From Gammaproteobacteria bacterium (GTDB lineage Bacteria > Pseudomonadota > Gammaproteobacteria > JACKNK01): a DNA stretch of 25,932 bases. A program made the position numbers and the translations under genes. The stretch is taken from the NCBI GenBank assembly GCA_024234955.1, contig JACKNK010000004.1, positions 345,001 through 370,932 on the forward strand. The letters are read 5' to 3'. Below, piece after piece: positions 12,505 through 20,865 of this stretch. Below the pieces are notes generated by a model. The model did no database searches, had not been told where the DNA came from, and saw only the letters and a program-made list of their open reading frames with translations. Positions within the stretch are counted from its first letter, which is position 1; each line of letters opens with the position of its first letter.

Positions 12505-14136
12505 TCACGATGCCGCATCTGGCGTGCCGCGCCGCCGTCCCGCCAAGGGACGGGCCGACGCCTGAGGCTTTGCATCGACGTTCCCACTACCAACCTCAAG
12601 CGCCTTCGCGAGCAGTGCAAACGCACCGCCTTTCTTTGGCACAGCGTCTTCTCGTGAAGTGCTGCGCCCGCCCGGTGCTGCGACAGAACGACGTTTCGAT
12701 AAGGGCAGCGCGGCAGATGATGCAACGCGCCCCGTCGCATCCGGACTGCGGAAACTTCCGCGCTTTTCGGCGGCTCGCGTTCTCGCCATTGGCGCCGTTG
12801 TTGTCGCACCTACCGGTACTTCAAGTGCCGGGCTCGAAAAAACCTTCCGCCCGACTCGACGATTCGCGACATCGGACTCAACCTTATCGTCAACGGTCGC
12901 CACAGCTTCACTTACATATCGATTCAAGGCCAACACAAGCACCACGAAGTAATAGTAGTAATCCAGATACACCAACGATAAAAAAGCACCGCCCACAGCA
13001 TAACCGATCACACTGACCTGCATGGCGCGCGCCAACCGCATCGCCCATATCAAGTCGTCGTGCCCCGTCGCACGACGAACGATGCTTCCCGCCATAAACC
13101 AGGTACTGACGCCGATACCCAGAAACATAATTAAACCTGGGTATCCGTGATGTCCGAGCGATTGGAAATAAATGCTGTGCGCGACATGAAAGTCTTCGGG
13201 GTCCGGCGCATATTGCAGGAACAGTGGGCGGGTAAACGAATTGAATCCCCCGCCGGTCAGTGGGTAATCCTTGGTCAAATTGACCGCGTAATACCACGCA
13301 TTAATTCGCCCCATCGCGGAACCATCTTCCTCATAGGTCTCAATCGTGCTCATCTTCTCGTGGTATTTCGCCGGCATAAATGCAAGCAGGACCGGAATCA
13401 TGACGGCCATTCCAATCAATGCCGGCATTTTTCGTTCGCTTTTCCACCACAGGAATGCTGCCATCGCGAACGACGCGAGAAACGCCCCACGTGAATAAGA
13501 ACCCACAATAGCGAATGCAATGGCGATGGACCCACCCAGGGCCATGAGGCGTAGCCACTTATTCGTCAACAGACTCCGTACCCAGATCATCATCGGCAAT
13601 GTCATGACCTGGCCTAATGAGATCTCCGTATTTCCCTCCATCAAGCTCCCAGCGGGTCCGACAACCATGAATTGGCCGCCGGTCAAAAGGGTAAAAATTC
13701 CGCCCTTAATGCCATAAAACGCGACCGATAGAGTCATGACGACGGCAAGCGAAATGATCCGCCCTTTCGTGTGAATAACCAGCATCGTCACATAGGTCAT
13801 GACCATGATCTTCATGACCTTGCCCCACTGGGTCCACGACGCGTCAGGAACCAGAGAAAAGATCGTGGTGACGTTCATCCAGATCACAAACAACGTCAGC
13901 CAAACCAACGGTGCCGACCACGGTAAAGGACGGCGGTCTTCCTTGTGTGCGACAACACTCACCAACGTCAACAAGCCGATCATCAGCGAGAACGGAAATG
14001 AATACGCAACGCCCAAGGCGATACGATGTGGGTTCATCAAGCCGAACAACACCCACAGCAGTATCCCCACATGAGGCTTTATCAGCGTCAGTGGCATCAA
14101 CCCCACAACGAGAAGCACCAGGATCAGACCAGCCAT
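12505..14136 (-). CDS. XrtA-associated O-antigen ligase / Wzy-like polymerase
   Basis: 543-aa polytopic protein matching the exosortase-A-associated putative O-glycosylation ligase family (TIGR03097). About ten membrane helices cover residues 1–405. The large periplasmic loop contains the Wzy/WaaL-type elements GGGFNSF and HVAHSIYFQSLGHHGYPG, and SYSRGAFL holds a conserved Arg. It would polymerise or ligate lipid-linked glycans on the periplasmic side. Residues 411–543 form a hydrophilic, Arg/Ala/Ser/Pro-rich tail that I do not associate with the family (see findings). A 160-bp spacer separates it from the amidotransferase gene. That spacer holds a weak CCTAA/TTAGG hairpin and a lone TTGACG, but no convincing promoter. 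Confidence 0.88.
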   Translation of the reverse strand: MAGLILVLLVVGLMPLTLIKPHVGILLWVLFGLMNPHRIALGVAYSFPFSLMIGLLTLVSVVAHKEDRRPLPWSAPLVWLTLFVIWMNVTTIFSLVPDASWTQWGKVMKIMVMTYVTMLVIHTKGRIISLAVVMTLSVAFYGIKGGIFTLLTGGQFMVVGPAGSLMEGNTEISLGQVMTLPMMIWVRSLLTNKWLRLMALGGSIAIAFAIVGSYSRGAFLASFAMAAFLWWKSERKMPALIGMAVMIPVLLAFMPAKYHEKMSTIETYEEDGSAMGRINAWYYAVNLTKDYPLTGGGFNSFTRPLFLQYAPDPEDFHVAHSIYFQSLGHHGYPGLIMFLGIGVSTWFMAGSIVRRATGHDDLIWAMRLARAMQVSVIGYAVGGAFLSLVYLDYYYYFVVLVLALNRYVSEAVATVDDKVESDVANRRVGRKVFSSPALEVPVGATTTAPMARTRAAEKRGSFRSPDATGRVASSAALPLSKRRSVAAPGGRSTSREDAVPKKGGAFALLAKALEVGSGNVDAKPQASARPLAGRRRGTPDAAS

Positions 14137-14296
14137 AACTCACGTCGATGCAAGCGATTGCGCTATCAAGCCTCTATTCAAGGATAGTTTGAGATCGAAA
14201 CCATCGGGACAGATACGGACCGCTAGGCGCCTCTGCCCGTCAACTTGGCTCTGGGCCACATCACACACGCCACCTAACCGATAGTTTAGGCAACGC

Positions 14297-16192
14297 TCAT
14301 GCCAAAACACGCCGTTGGAATGACTCAAACATTGCCAGCGCCCATAACACCGCGCTTCGGTCGAATCGGCCCGAGAGATGCTCATCAACGAGCCGACGCA
14401 ACGCAGTAGGCTCGAATATGCCCAGTTGTTGCATTTCCGGACCGAGAACGCGCGCTTCGAGATGACCGCGCAAGGGCCCCCGGAACCAATCCGCGACGGG
14501 TACCGCAAAACCCTGCTTCGGTCGATACAGAATGTCGCGCGGCAACAAAGGTTCAAGCGCCTGCTTGAAGATGTATTTGCCTTCATCGCCTTTGCGACGC
14601 AAATCCGCCGGCAACCCGGACACCCATTCGACAAATTTGTGATCGAGCAGCGGCACCCGGACTTCCAGGGAATGTGCCATGCTCGCGCGATCGACCTTGG
14701 TCAGGATGTCGTCCACCAGATAGGTCTTGAAGTCGAGATACTGAATTTTCAGCAGCGGGTCATCGGTCGGGGCGTTGTCCGCATGAGCGCGGAAGACCTC
14801 TCCGGCCGAGTAACCCTGGAGCGAACGCCGGAACTGCGGACTGAACAACGCCGCCCTGGGTGCATCGCCGAGCAGCGAAATGATCTGTCGATAGCCATCG
14901 ATGCTATCGCGTCCAAGGGCCTCCAACGTCGCCTTGGCGCGGAAAATCCTCGGTAAACCCCGAGCCGCTGGATAAAGCCGCCCCAACAGACCGAAAAGCG
15001 GCCGTCGAACGGCAAGCGGTGCAATGCCTCGAAGTCGCTCCTCGGCCTGATGCCAGCCGTAGCGCCGATAGCCGGCAAAGTTCTCGTCGCCGCCGTCGCC
15101 CGACAAGGCGACCGTCACATGTCGGCGGGCAAGCTCGCAAACACGGTAGGTCGGCAGCGCGGACGAATCGGCATACGGTTCGTCGTACAACTCGCCCAAC
15201 CGGTCCAGAAGACTGAAGTCATCGACCTCGATCTGATCGACACTGTGATGCGTACCGAATTGATCCGCGACCTGCTGCGCATAGGCGCTTTCGTTGAAAC
15301 GCGGATCGCCGAACGAAATCGCGCAGGTATTGACCGGATCCGGCGATACCTTGGCCATCATCGCCACCACGGCGCTGGAATCGACGCCGCCGGACAGGAA
15401 GGCACCCAGCGGCACCTCGGCGATCAGCCGTATGCGCACCGCCTCCTCGAGCCTCGCGATCAATTCATCACGCTCTGCCTGAGGATCGCGCACCTCGCGC
15501 ATGGCGAACGGCAGATCCCAGTAACGCCTCGGCATCGCCAGCGCCGTGCGCGCTTCACATCCCAGCACATGCCCGGCAGGCAATTTAAAGATCCCCTGGA
15601 ATATGGTCTTCGGTTCCGGGATGTAGCCGTAGGTGAAGTAATCCTCGACCGCGCGTGGATCGATCTGCCGCTGCACACGCGGATGCAGCAAAAGCGCCTT
15701 CAATTCGGAGGCAAACAACAAGTGTCCATCGTCGGTCAGGGTGTAATGCAGCGGCTTGATGCCCAGACGATCCCGCGCCAAAAACAGGCGCCGACGATTG
15801 CGATCCCAGAGCGCGAACGCAAACATGCCGCGAAAGCGTTCCACGCAAGCCTCGCCCCACTGTTCCCAGGCATGCACGATGACTTCGGTGTCGCAATGCG
15901 TGCGGAACACATGCCCGGCGGCAATGAGTTCTTCGGATAAGTCGGGGAAGTTGTAGATCTCGCCGTTGTAGACGACCACCACGCTGTGGTCCTCGTTGAA
16001 CAAGGGCTGCTGACCGGAGGCGAGATCGATGATCGAAAGCCGCCGATGCGCGAGCCCCACACCGGCTTCCACATGCAAACCACCCTCATCGGGTCCGCGA
16101 TGAAGTTGCCGGTCGTTCATCCGCGACAGCAGGTCCTGATCGATGCCGCGTGCGCCGTCGCGCAGATCAAAAATACCGACCAGGCCGCACAT
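14297..16192 (-). CDS. XrtA/PEP-CTERM system amidotransferase (asparagine-synthase-like)
   Basis: 631-aa class II glutamine amidotransferase with an asparagine-synthetase domain, matching the exosortase-A-associated amidotransferase family (TIGR03108). C2 in MCGLVGIF is the N-terminal glutaminase nucleophile, with RGPDEGG and YNGEIYN as further glutaminase motifs (domain about 1–210). The PP-loop SGGVDSS (267–273) in the C-terminal domain binds ATP. The likely job is amidation of a sugar carboxylate (uronic acid) or related precursor of the exopolysaccharide, rather than asparagine synthesis. That is inference from the locus. It follows the exosortase gene by 3 nt. Confidence 0.92.
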   Translation of the reverse strand: MCGLVGIFDLRDGARGIDQDLLSRMNDRQLHRGPDEGGLHVEAGVGLAHRRLSIIDLASGQQPLFNEDHSVVVVYNGEIYNFPDLSEELIAAGHVFRTHCDTEVIVHAWEQWGEACVERFRGMFAFALWDRNRRRLFLARDRLGIKPLHYTLTDDGHLLFASELKALLLHPRVQRQIDPRAVEDYFTYGYIPEPKTIFQGIFKLPAGHVLGCEARTALAMPRRYWDLPFAMREVRDPQAERDELIARLEEAVRIRLIAEVPLGAFLSGGVDSSAVVAMMAKVSPDPVNTCAISFGDPRFNESAYAQQVADQFGTHHSVDQIEVDDFSLLDRLGELYDEPYADSSALPTYRVCELARRHVTVALSGDGGDENFAGYRRYGWHQAEERLRGIAPLAVRRPLFGLLGRLYPAARGLPRIFRAKATLEALGRDSIDGYRQIISLLGDAPRAALFSPQFRRSLQGYSAGEVFRAHADNAPTDDPLLKIQYLDFKTYLVDDILTKVDRASMAHSLEVRVPLLDHKFVEWVSGLPADLRRKGDEGKYIFKQALEPLLPRDILYRPKQGFAVPVADWFRGPLRGHLEARVLGPEMQQLGIFEPTALRRLVDEHLSGRFDRSAVLWALAMFESFQRRVLA

Positions 16193-16195
16193 TGC

Positions 16196-17773
16196 TCAAT
16201 GCACCTGCACGCTGGCCGAGATCGCCGTGTTCATGGCGGTCACGAACTCAGTCAGACGCGCTCGGGCGACATCGGGGCGCCCCTTGAAGTCCGTGGCCAC
16301 CGCAATCATCGCGGCGTCGTCCCGCAACTTGAATTTCTGCCAGGCGCCCAGTGCCTTCATCATCAAGCTGCTGGTCGTGGTCCGACGGTCGATCAGATAC
16401 CAGTTCCAGATCAAACGCTCACCGGTCGCACCGCGCACACGGGTCTCATCGACCTGCATGCGACGCCCATCTGCGAGGGTAATGGTGTGGGATGCCGTTT
16501 CCAGACGTCGCCAGTAGTTATCCCGGAACAGCGTATTGCCGTCGTTGACAACCTCATTATCCGCCCCCTGTCTGGGGTAATACACGACATGGAGCACCAC
16601 CTCCTCGTCGCCATGCTGATACCGGGCCTGACTCTGTAGCGGCGTACCGACCAATTCCGGAACCCAGCGATTCTCGACCGCCGCCAACGGGCCACGCCAG
16701 TCGCCGACACCGTCCGGCGCCTGCAATACAAAATCGGCCGGGGGTGATTGAACCTGATCGTCCAGAACCCAGGCGACCATCCGTCCGGCCCCCATCGCCG
16801 CCAGCGTGATCGCCGCAAACAAGACCAGGCGCGCCTTGATACCTTGTCGAGGCGGCACCGGATCGGGCAGGTCTCTGTGCGCCAGCGCGTCCGGCGGATC
16901 GGCCCAGAACGAACCGATCCAGAACAGGAAAAACATCACCACGCCGAAGAACACCCAGCCAAAAATCAGGTGATCGACGCCGACGGCATACTTCATGTCG
17001 GAAAGGTGCGCGATCATGATGATCGCGTAGGCGCGCAGCCCATTGGCCACAATGGGCACCACCGCTGCGAGTACGATGAACGCCAGACGGCGCCAGTAAC
17101 TGCGGTAATTCAGGTAGGCGTAGAGAAACCCCAGCGCCAGGGATGCAATCAAATAGCGCACCCCGCTGCAGGCTTCCGCGACTTCGAAATTGCCGTTCGG
17201 GACCGCCAGGAAGCGACCCTCCCGGTATACCGGCACGCCGCTGAGGTTCAGCCCTTCGACGGAGAACCAGGCCGTGAAATCCATCAAGGACGGCACCAGT
17301 CCCTCACCCGCCGGAATCGCAAAGGCCAGATACAACAAGGGAAACGCCATCGAGAACGCGGTCCGGCGCCCGAGAATCGCCAAGGCCAAAGCCGGTGCAA
17401 ACAGGATCAACGCGATCTGCTGCACCACCCAGACGTCAGCGAGATGCCCGGGCAACCAGCCCAGCGACAACAGCAGCACCGCAAACACGCCCAGCCAGGA
17501 CGGATCCGGGGTGAGCGGCAGGATCGCGGCACGATGCCGCCAGATCATCCATCCAGACAACGGGAAAATGATCAAGCCGTGGGCATAGGTCTCGCGGGTC
17601 CACCAGATGTATCCGATGAACGCAGCGGTATCCCAATACATGGCGATACCCAGCACGGCCAGGATGACAAGCAACACCAGCGCAAACCGCCAGACAGCTT
17701 CCCCGCCTTCGGCAAACCGGACGGGCGGCGGAGCCACCACGGTGGAACGGCGTCGATCGTTGGAAGTGGCCAT
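16196..17773 (-). CDS. xrtA: Exosortase A fused to an EpsI domain
   Basis: 525-aa inner-membrane cysteine protease/transpeptidase that cleaves C-terminal PEP-CTERM signals and attaches the proteins to surface polysaccharide. About eight membrane helices span residues 28–290. The catalytic triad is intact: C202 in EACSGVRYL, R247 in NGLRAYAII and H268 in VDHLIFGW. After a linker and another helix (about 315–330), residues 335–525 form a periplasmic EpsI-like domain, here fused as in many XrtA loci. It sits 3 nt downstream of the FemAB-like gene and 3 nt upstream of the amidotransferase gene. No PEP-CTERM substrate is visible in the window. Confidence 0.95.
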   Translation of the reverse strand: MATSNDRRRSTVVAPPPVRFAEGGEAVWRFALVLLVILAVLGIAMYWDTAAFIGYIWWTRETYAHGLIIFPLSGWMIWRHRAAILPLTPDPSWLGVFAVLLLSLGWLPGHLADVWVVQQIALILFAPALALAILGRRTAFSMAFPLLYLAFAIPAGEGLVPSLMDFTAWFSVEGLNLSGVPVYREGRFLAVPNGNFEVAEACSGVRYLIASLALGFLYAYLNYRSYWRRLAFIVLAAVVPIVANGLRAYAIIMIAHLSDMKYAVGVDHLIFGWVFFGVVMFFLFWIGSFWADPPDALAHRDLPDPVPPRQGIKARLVLFAAITLAAMGAGRMVAWVLDDQVQSPPADFVLQAPDGVGDWRGPLAAVENRWVPELVGTPLQSQARYQHGDEEVVLHVVYYPRQGADNEVVNDGNTLFRDNYWRRLETASHTITLADGRRMQVDETRVRGATGERLIWNWYLIDRRTTTSSLMMKALGAWQKFKLRDDAAMIAVATDFKGRPDVARARLTEFVTAMNTAISASVQVH

Positions 17774-17776
17774 GTA

Positions 17777-18808
17777 TTAACCCAGGTTACGTGCCAGCCA
17801 AGGCCCGAGCATGCGGCTCAGACCCAGCGGCAGACGCTGCCATGCAGCGATAAACATTCGGTATTTCGGATTCAGCGGATTCACATCGGGCAGCGCCTGC
17901 GCCCTGACCAGATGGAACTCGTAATACAGGGGCTGTGGCTCGAAACCCCAGTTCTTCTTGAAGCTGAACGAGCCCGTGCCTTGCTTGCTGCGCCCGTAAT
18001 CGAACACCCGCACGCCGCGAGCGGCAGCCCGACGCATGACTTCCCAGTACATGAAATCGTTGCCTTTCAGGGCGCGTGCCTCGTCGGTGCCACCGCCGTA
18101 ATACGGCAGCACTTCATCGCGAAAATAAAAGCTCATCACCCCCGCGACCAGACGGCCTTCATGGGTGATCGTCAACAACTCACAGGCCTCGCCAAACTCC
18201 GCCTTGATCGCGGCATACCAGCGCTTCGGCAATACCGGGGTACCGAGGTTGCGGACGCTCTCCGAATAGGCCAGGTAAAAACGATCGACATGGCTGTCGA
18301 TCTCACTCACCAGACCGGCATTGATGCCCTTTCGCACCATCGCACGCTGCTTGCGCGGGATGGCTTTCATGTTTTCCTCGTCATCCGCGCTGATCGCCTT
18401 GCGGAAGGTCACGTACAGGTCCTTGTGCGGCCAGTCGGGGTTGCGCTGGGTGACATGACGCAATTCAAGGTGATCCACGCCCCGGCTCTCGGCGATCTCC
18501 ACCGCGCTGGCCTGCAGTGCGGCGGCTGCTTCAGGGTCATTGGCGGCGATGCCGCCGTAGACACAAAAGGGCACGGAGGTGAGCGCATCGCCGAACAGGC
18601 GACTGCGTATATGTCCCAGCGGGAGTACGCCGACGATCTCGCCCTGCCGTTCGGCGTAGAGGTAATCGGTACGGTGTCCCAAGGCCGACGCGATCACCCG
18701 CTGCCAGCCGGACAGATGGAAGAAGGTGGCGTCCGGGCAGGACACCACAAACGCATCCCAACGGGTGCGATCGGCATCGCCGAGCGACTTGATTTCCAGA
18801 TCCGTCAT
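17777..18808 (-). CDS. FemAB-like GNAT protein, XrtA-associated
   Basis: 343-aa protein of the exosortase-A-associated FemAB/GNAT-like family (TIGR03019), probably an acyl- or aminoacyltransferase modifying a cell-surface substrate. The N-terminal half holds FFHLSGWQRVI and the LPLGHIRSRLFGDALTSVP segment. The C-terminal GNAT-like half contains LVAGVMSFYF, YGGGTDEARALKGNDFMYWE and FDYGRSKQGTGSFSFKKNWG, a signature of this family. It has no signal peptide or membrane helix, so it acts in the cytoplasm. Its ATG overlaps the deacetylase stop by 4 nt (ATGA), and the exosortase gene follows after 3 nt. The donor and acceptor cannot be read from sequence. Confidence 0.9.
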   Translation of the reverse strand: MTDLEIKSLGDADRTRWDAFVVSCPDATFFHLSGWQRVIASALGHRTDYLYAERQGEIVGVLPLGHIRSRLFGDALTSVPFCVYGGIAANDPEAAAALQASAVEIAESRGVDHLELRHVTQRNPDWPHKDLYVTFRKAISADDEENMKAIPRKQRAMVRKGINAGLVSEIDSHVDRFYLAYSESVRNLGTPVLPKRWYAAIKAEFGEACELLTITHEGRLVAGVMSFYFRDEVLPYYGGGTDEARALKGNDFMYWEVMRRAAARGVRVFDYGRSKQGTGSFSFKKNWGFEPQPLYYEFHLVRAQALPDVNPLNPKYRMFIAAWQRLPLGLSRMLGPWLARNLG

Positions 18809-19659
18809 TTGCCTGGCTCGGCTCCAAGAAAGATTTCATCCATCCGCCCCCAGCTGAATTCATCCAGCAGGCGGTGCAGACGGGCTTCAGTGCGCCCGAG
18901 ATTCAGGTAATGACGAAAGCGGGTCTTCGCAGAAATGCCTTTCTGACGCGGTTGATCGGGGTCGATCTCCCAAGGATGAAAATAGAACACGGCGGATTGC
19001 CCATCGTCGCGATTCACGCGCTTCAGGGCCCAGCGGAAGGCGCCATATGGCAGCAGTCGGAACCAGCCACCACCAGAAAAAGGCAGCTTACGCTCGCCGA
19101 TCATCACGGTGGTCACCGGGATCTCCAGCAGGGATAGGCCCTCCGGATGAAACGGGAAGCGCGGTGCCTCGGGCATGCCGTAAAGGTCATGATGAATCGG
19201 AAAAATGCTGGAACTGTAGTCATGGCCGGTTTCATCCAGCACATCCAGGGCCCAGAGATTGTCGCGCCCGATCGAATAACTCGCCGCACGATAACCGCGC
19301 ACACGTTGACCGGTAACGTCTTCCAGCAAGGCCTTGGTTCGGGTCACATCGTCCCGAAACTCATCCGGCTGCTGGTTGATCACCCGGACATGAGACCAGC
19401 CGTGACTGGCGACTTCATGACCCTCCGCCACCATACGGCGCAACAACGCCGGGAAACGCTCCGCCACCCATCCGAGGGTGAAGAAGGTTGCCCGGGTTTC
19501 GTGTTCGGCGAGCATGTCGAGGATGCGGTGGGTGTTGTTTTCGACCCGGGGGGTGACCTGATCCCATGCCGCACGATCCACGTAGGGCTCCATCGCCGAG
19601 ACCTGGAAATAGTCCTCGACGTCGATCGTCATGGCGTTCACGGGCGTCAGCGCGTTCAC
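18805..19659 (-). CDS. XrtA-associated polysaccharide deacetylase (DUF3473)
   Basis: 284-aa NodB-type deacetylase with the C-terminal DUF3473 extension, matching the family tied to exosortase A loci (TIGR03006). Motif 1 is MTIDVEDYFQ (D13, D16) and the metal-binding histidines are H86 and H90 in ASHGWSHVRV. FSGGGWFRLLPYG and YFHPWEIDPDQPRQ mark the C-terminal domain. There is no signal peptide, so it probably deacetylates a lipid-linked or nascent glycan in the cytoplasm. It overlaps the upstream ATPase gene and the downstream FemAB-like gene by 4 nt each, implying tight translational coupling. Confidence 0.93.
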   Translation of the reverse strand: MNALTPVNAMTIDVEDYFQVSAMEPYVDRAAWDQVTPRVENNTHRILDMLAEHETRATFFTLGWVAERFPALLRRMVAEGHEVASHGWSHVRVINQQPDEFRDDVTRTKALLEDVTGQRVRGYRAASYSIGRDNLWALDVLDETGHDYSSSIFPIHHDLYGMPEAPRFPFHPEGLSLLEIPVTTVMIGERKLPFSGGGWFRLLPYGAFRWALKRVNRDDGQSAVFYFHPWEIDPDQPRQKGISAKTRFRHYLNLGRTEARLHRLLDEFSWGRMDEIFLGAEPGK

Positions 19660-20816
19660 CGATCGGTACCGTGGTACGGGTCGTCATCCGGACCGGGCAG
19701 ATCGTCAAAACCCTCAATGCCATGATCGTCGTCGAAGGCGAGATCACTGTCGTTGGTCGATGGCCGGGGCACATCGGCAACGGTACCGGGGCCGAGTTTC
19801 ATCAACCGCGCTTCCAGCTCCGACAAGCGGGCTTCGAGTTCCTCGACGCGGTCTTCCAGGGCTGCCTCGCGATGCCCCTGATTCAGCATCCGTTCAATTG
19901 CCAGACCAAGCGCGGCAAACTGCCCGGCGACCCCTTCGCTGGACACGGCCACATCCGAAGCAATCGCCTCCGGCTGATCTTCCTGTACGGTCTCCAGCCC
20001 CTGGGCACGCAGTTCTTCGAGCAATTCATCCGAAACGACCCGCACTGCCTCCGAGTCGATCACATGCCGCTCTTCCAGGAAGCCGAAGAGCATCAAACGG
20101 TCGCAGAGCGTATTGATGCGGCGGGGAATGCCCCCAGCGTAACGATGCACTTCGGCAAAAGCATCGCGGGTGAATTCCGGATCACCCCGCCAGCCCACCC
20201 GCTTGAGGCGATGCATCACATAGCCTTCGGTCTCCTCCGCATCCATCGGGCTGAGGTGATAGGACGCAATCACGCGCTGCCGGAACTGCTCCATGTCGGC
20301 GCGCTGCAGGGTGTGGCGAAATTCGTTCTGACCGACCAGAAAAACCTGAAAATACGGTTTTCCCCGATGCTGTTGATTGGTCAGCATGCGCAGCTCTTCA
20401 AGTGCCTCCGTGGTGAGGTTCTGCGCCTCATCGATCAGCAGAACCACGCGCAAGCCTTCCTCGATCCGGTCCTTGAGAAAGACTTCGACCCGCTGCAACA
20501 CCGCCGCCCGGTGCAGTCCCTCGTAGGTGATACCCAGAGCCGCGCCGATCCGCTCAATCACTTCCTTGGCCGCCATCGGTGTCGCCACCATCTCCGCCGC
20601 CACCACGTCGTCGCCCAATTCGGCCAGCAACACCTTCAACAAGGTCGTCTTGCCAGCACCGACATGGCCGGTGATGACGACAAAGCCCTCACCCTGGGTC
20701 AGCCCATAGCGCAGGTAGGCCAATGCCCGTTTATGCACGGCGCTGACAAAGAGAAAGCTCGGATCGGGTGTCAACCGGAACGGCTTGGCGCTCAGGTTGT
20801 AATAGGTTTCATACAT
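19656..20816 (-). CDS. XrtA-associated ExeA-like AAA ATPase
   Basis: 386-aa ATPase of the exosortase-locus family related to ExeA/GspA (TIGR03015). It opens with YYNLSAKPFRLTPDPSFLF, typical of ExeA-type proteins. Walker A is GHVGAGKT (50–57) and Walker B is LLIDEAQNL (D129, E130); GGIPRRIN is the sensor-2-like Arg element (about residue 230). Residues 325–350 form a short coiled coil, followed by an acidic tail of about 35 residues. It may energise assembly or export through the envelope, but the true role is undefined. It is 49 nt downstream of the outer-membrane protein gene. Confidence 0.92.
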   Translation of the reverse strand: MYETYYNLSAKPFRLTPDPSFLFVSAVHKRALAYLRYGLTQGEGFVVITGHVGAGKTTLLKVLLAELGDDVVAAEMVATPMAAKEVIERIGAALGITYEGLHRAAVLQRVEVFLKDRIEEGLRVVLLIDEAQNLTTEALEELRMLTNQQHRGKPYFQVFLVGQNEFRHTLQRADMEQFRQRVIASYHLSPMDAEETEGYVMHRLKRVGWRGDPEFTRDAFAEVHRYAGGIPRRINTLCDRLMLFGFLEERHVIDSEAVRVVSDELLEELRAQGLETVQEDQPEAIASDVAVSSEGVAGQFAALGLAIERMLNQGHREAALEDRVEELEARLSELEARLMKLGPGTVADVPRPSTNDSDLAFDDDHGIEGFDDLPGPDDDPYHGTDR

Positions 20817-20865
20817 GTCGATACCGGGGCCGATTACGGAATTGAAACAGGAGCGGCGTCACGAT

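Noticed and set aside
12432..12809. 125-aa minus-strand frame overlapping the ligase tail
   Set aside because: Arg/Cys-rich out-of-frame reading of a GC-rich coding region, with no SD and no motif. It might matter only if the ligase tail proved to be frameshifted.
14137..14296. Possible promoter for the ligase gene in the 160-bp spacer
   Set aside because: A TTGACG is present on the minus strand, but no acceptable -10 lies 15–19 bp from it. The repeated AAACTATC is too short to interpret.
14140..14634. 164-aa minus-strand frame across the amidotransferase end and spacer
   Set aside because: It mostly overlaps the C-terminal coding region of the amidotransferase in another frame, and the part in the spacer has no homology signal.
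17773..17800. TGGCAC on the minus strand as a sigma54 -24 element
   Set aside because: The -12 GC element is missing at the required distance, and the site lies inside the end of the FemAB-like gene.
16748..18910. 720-aa plus-strand open frame
   Set aside because: Antisense to xrtA and the FemAB-like gene; the translation is low-complexity His/Arg/Gln and lacks any family motif.
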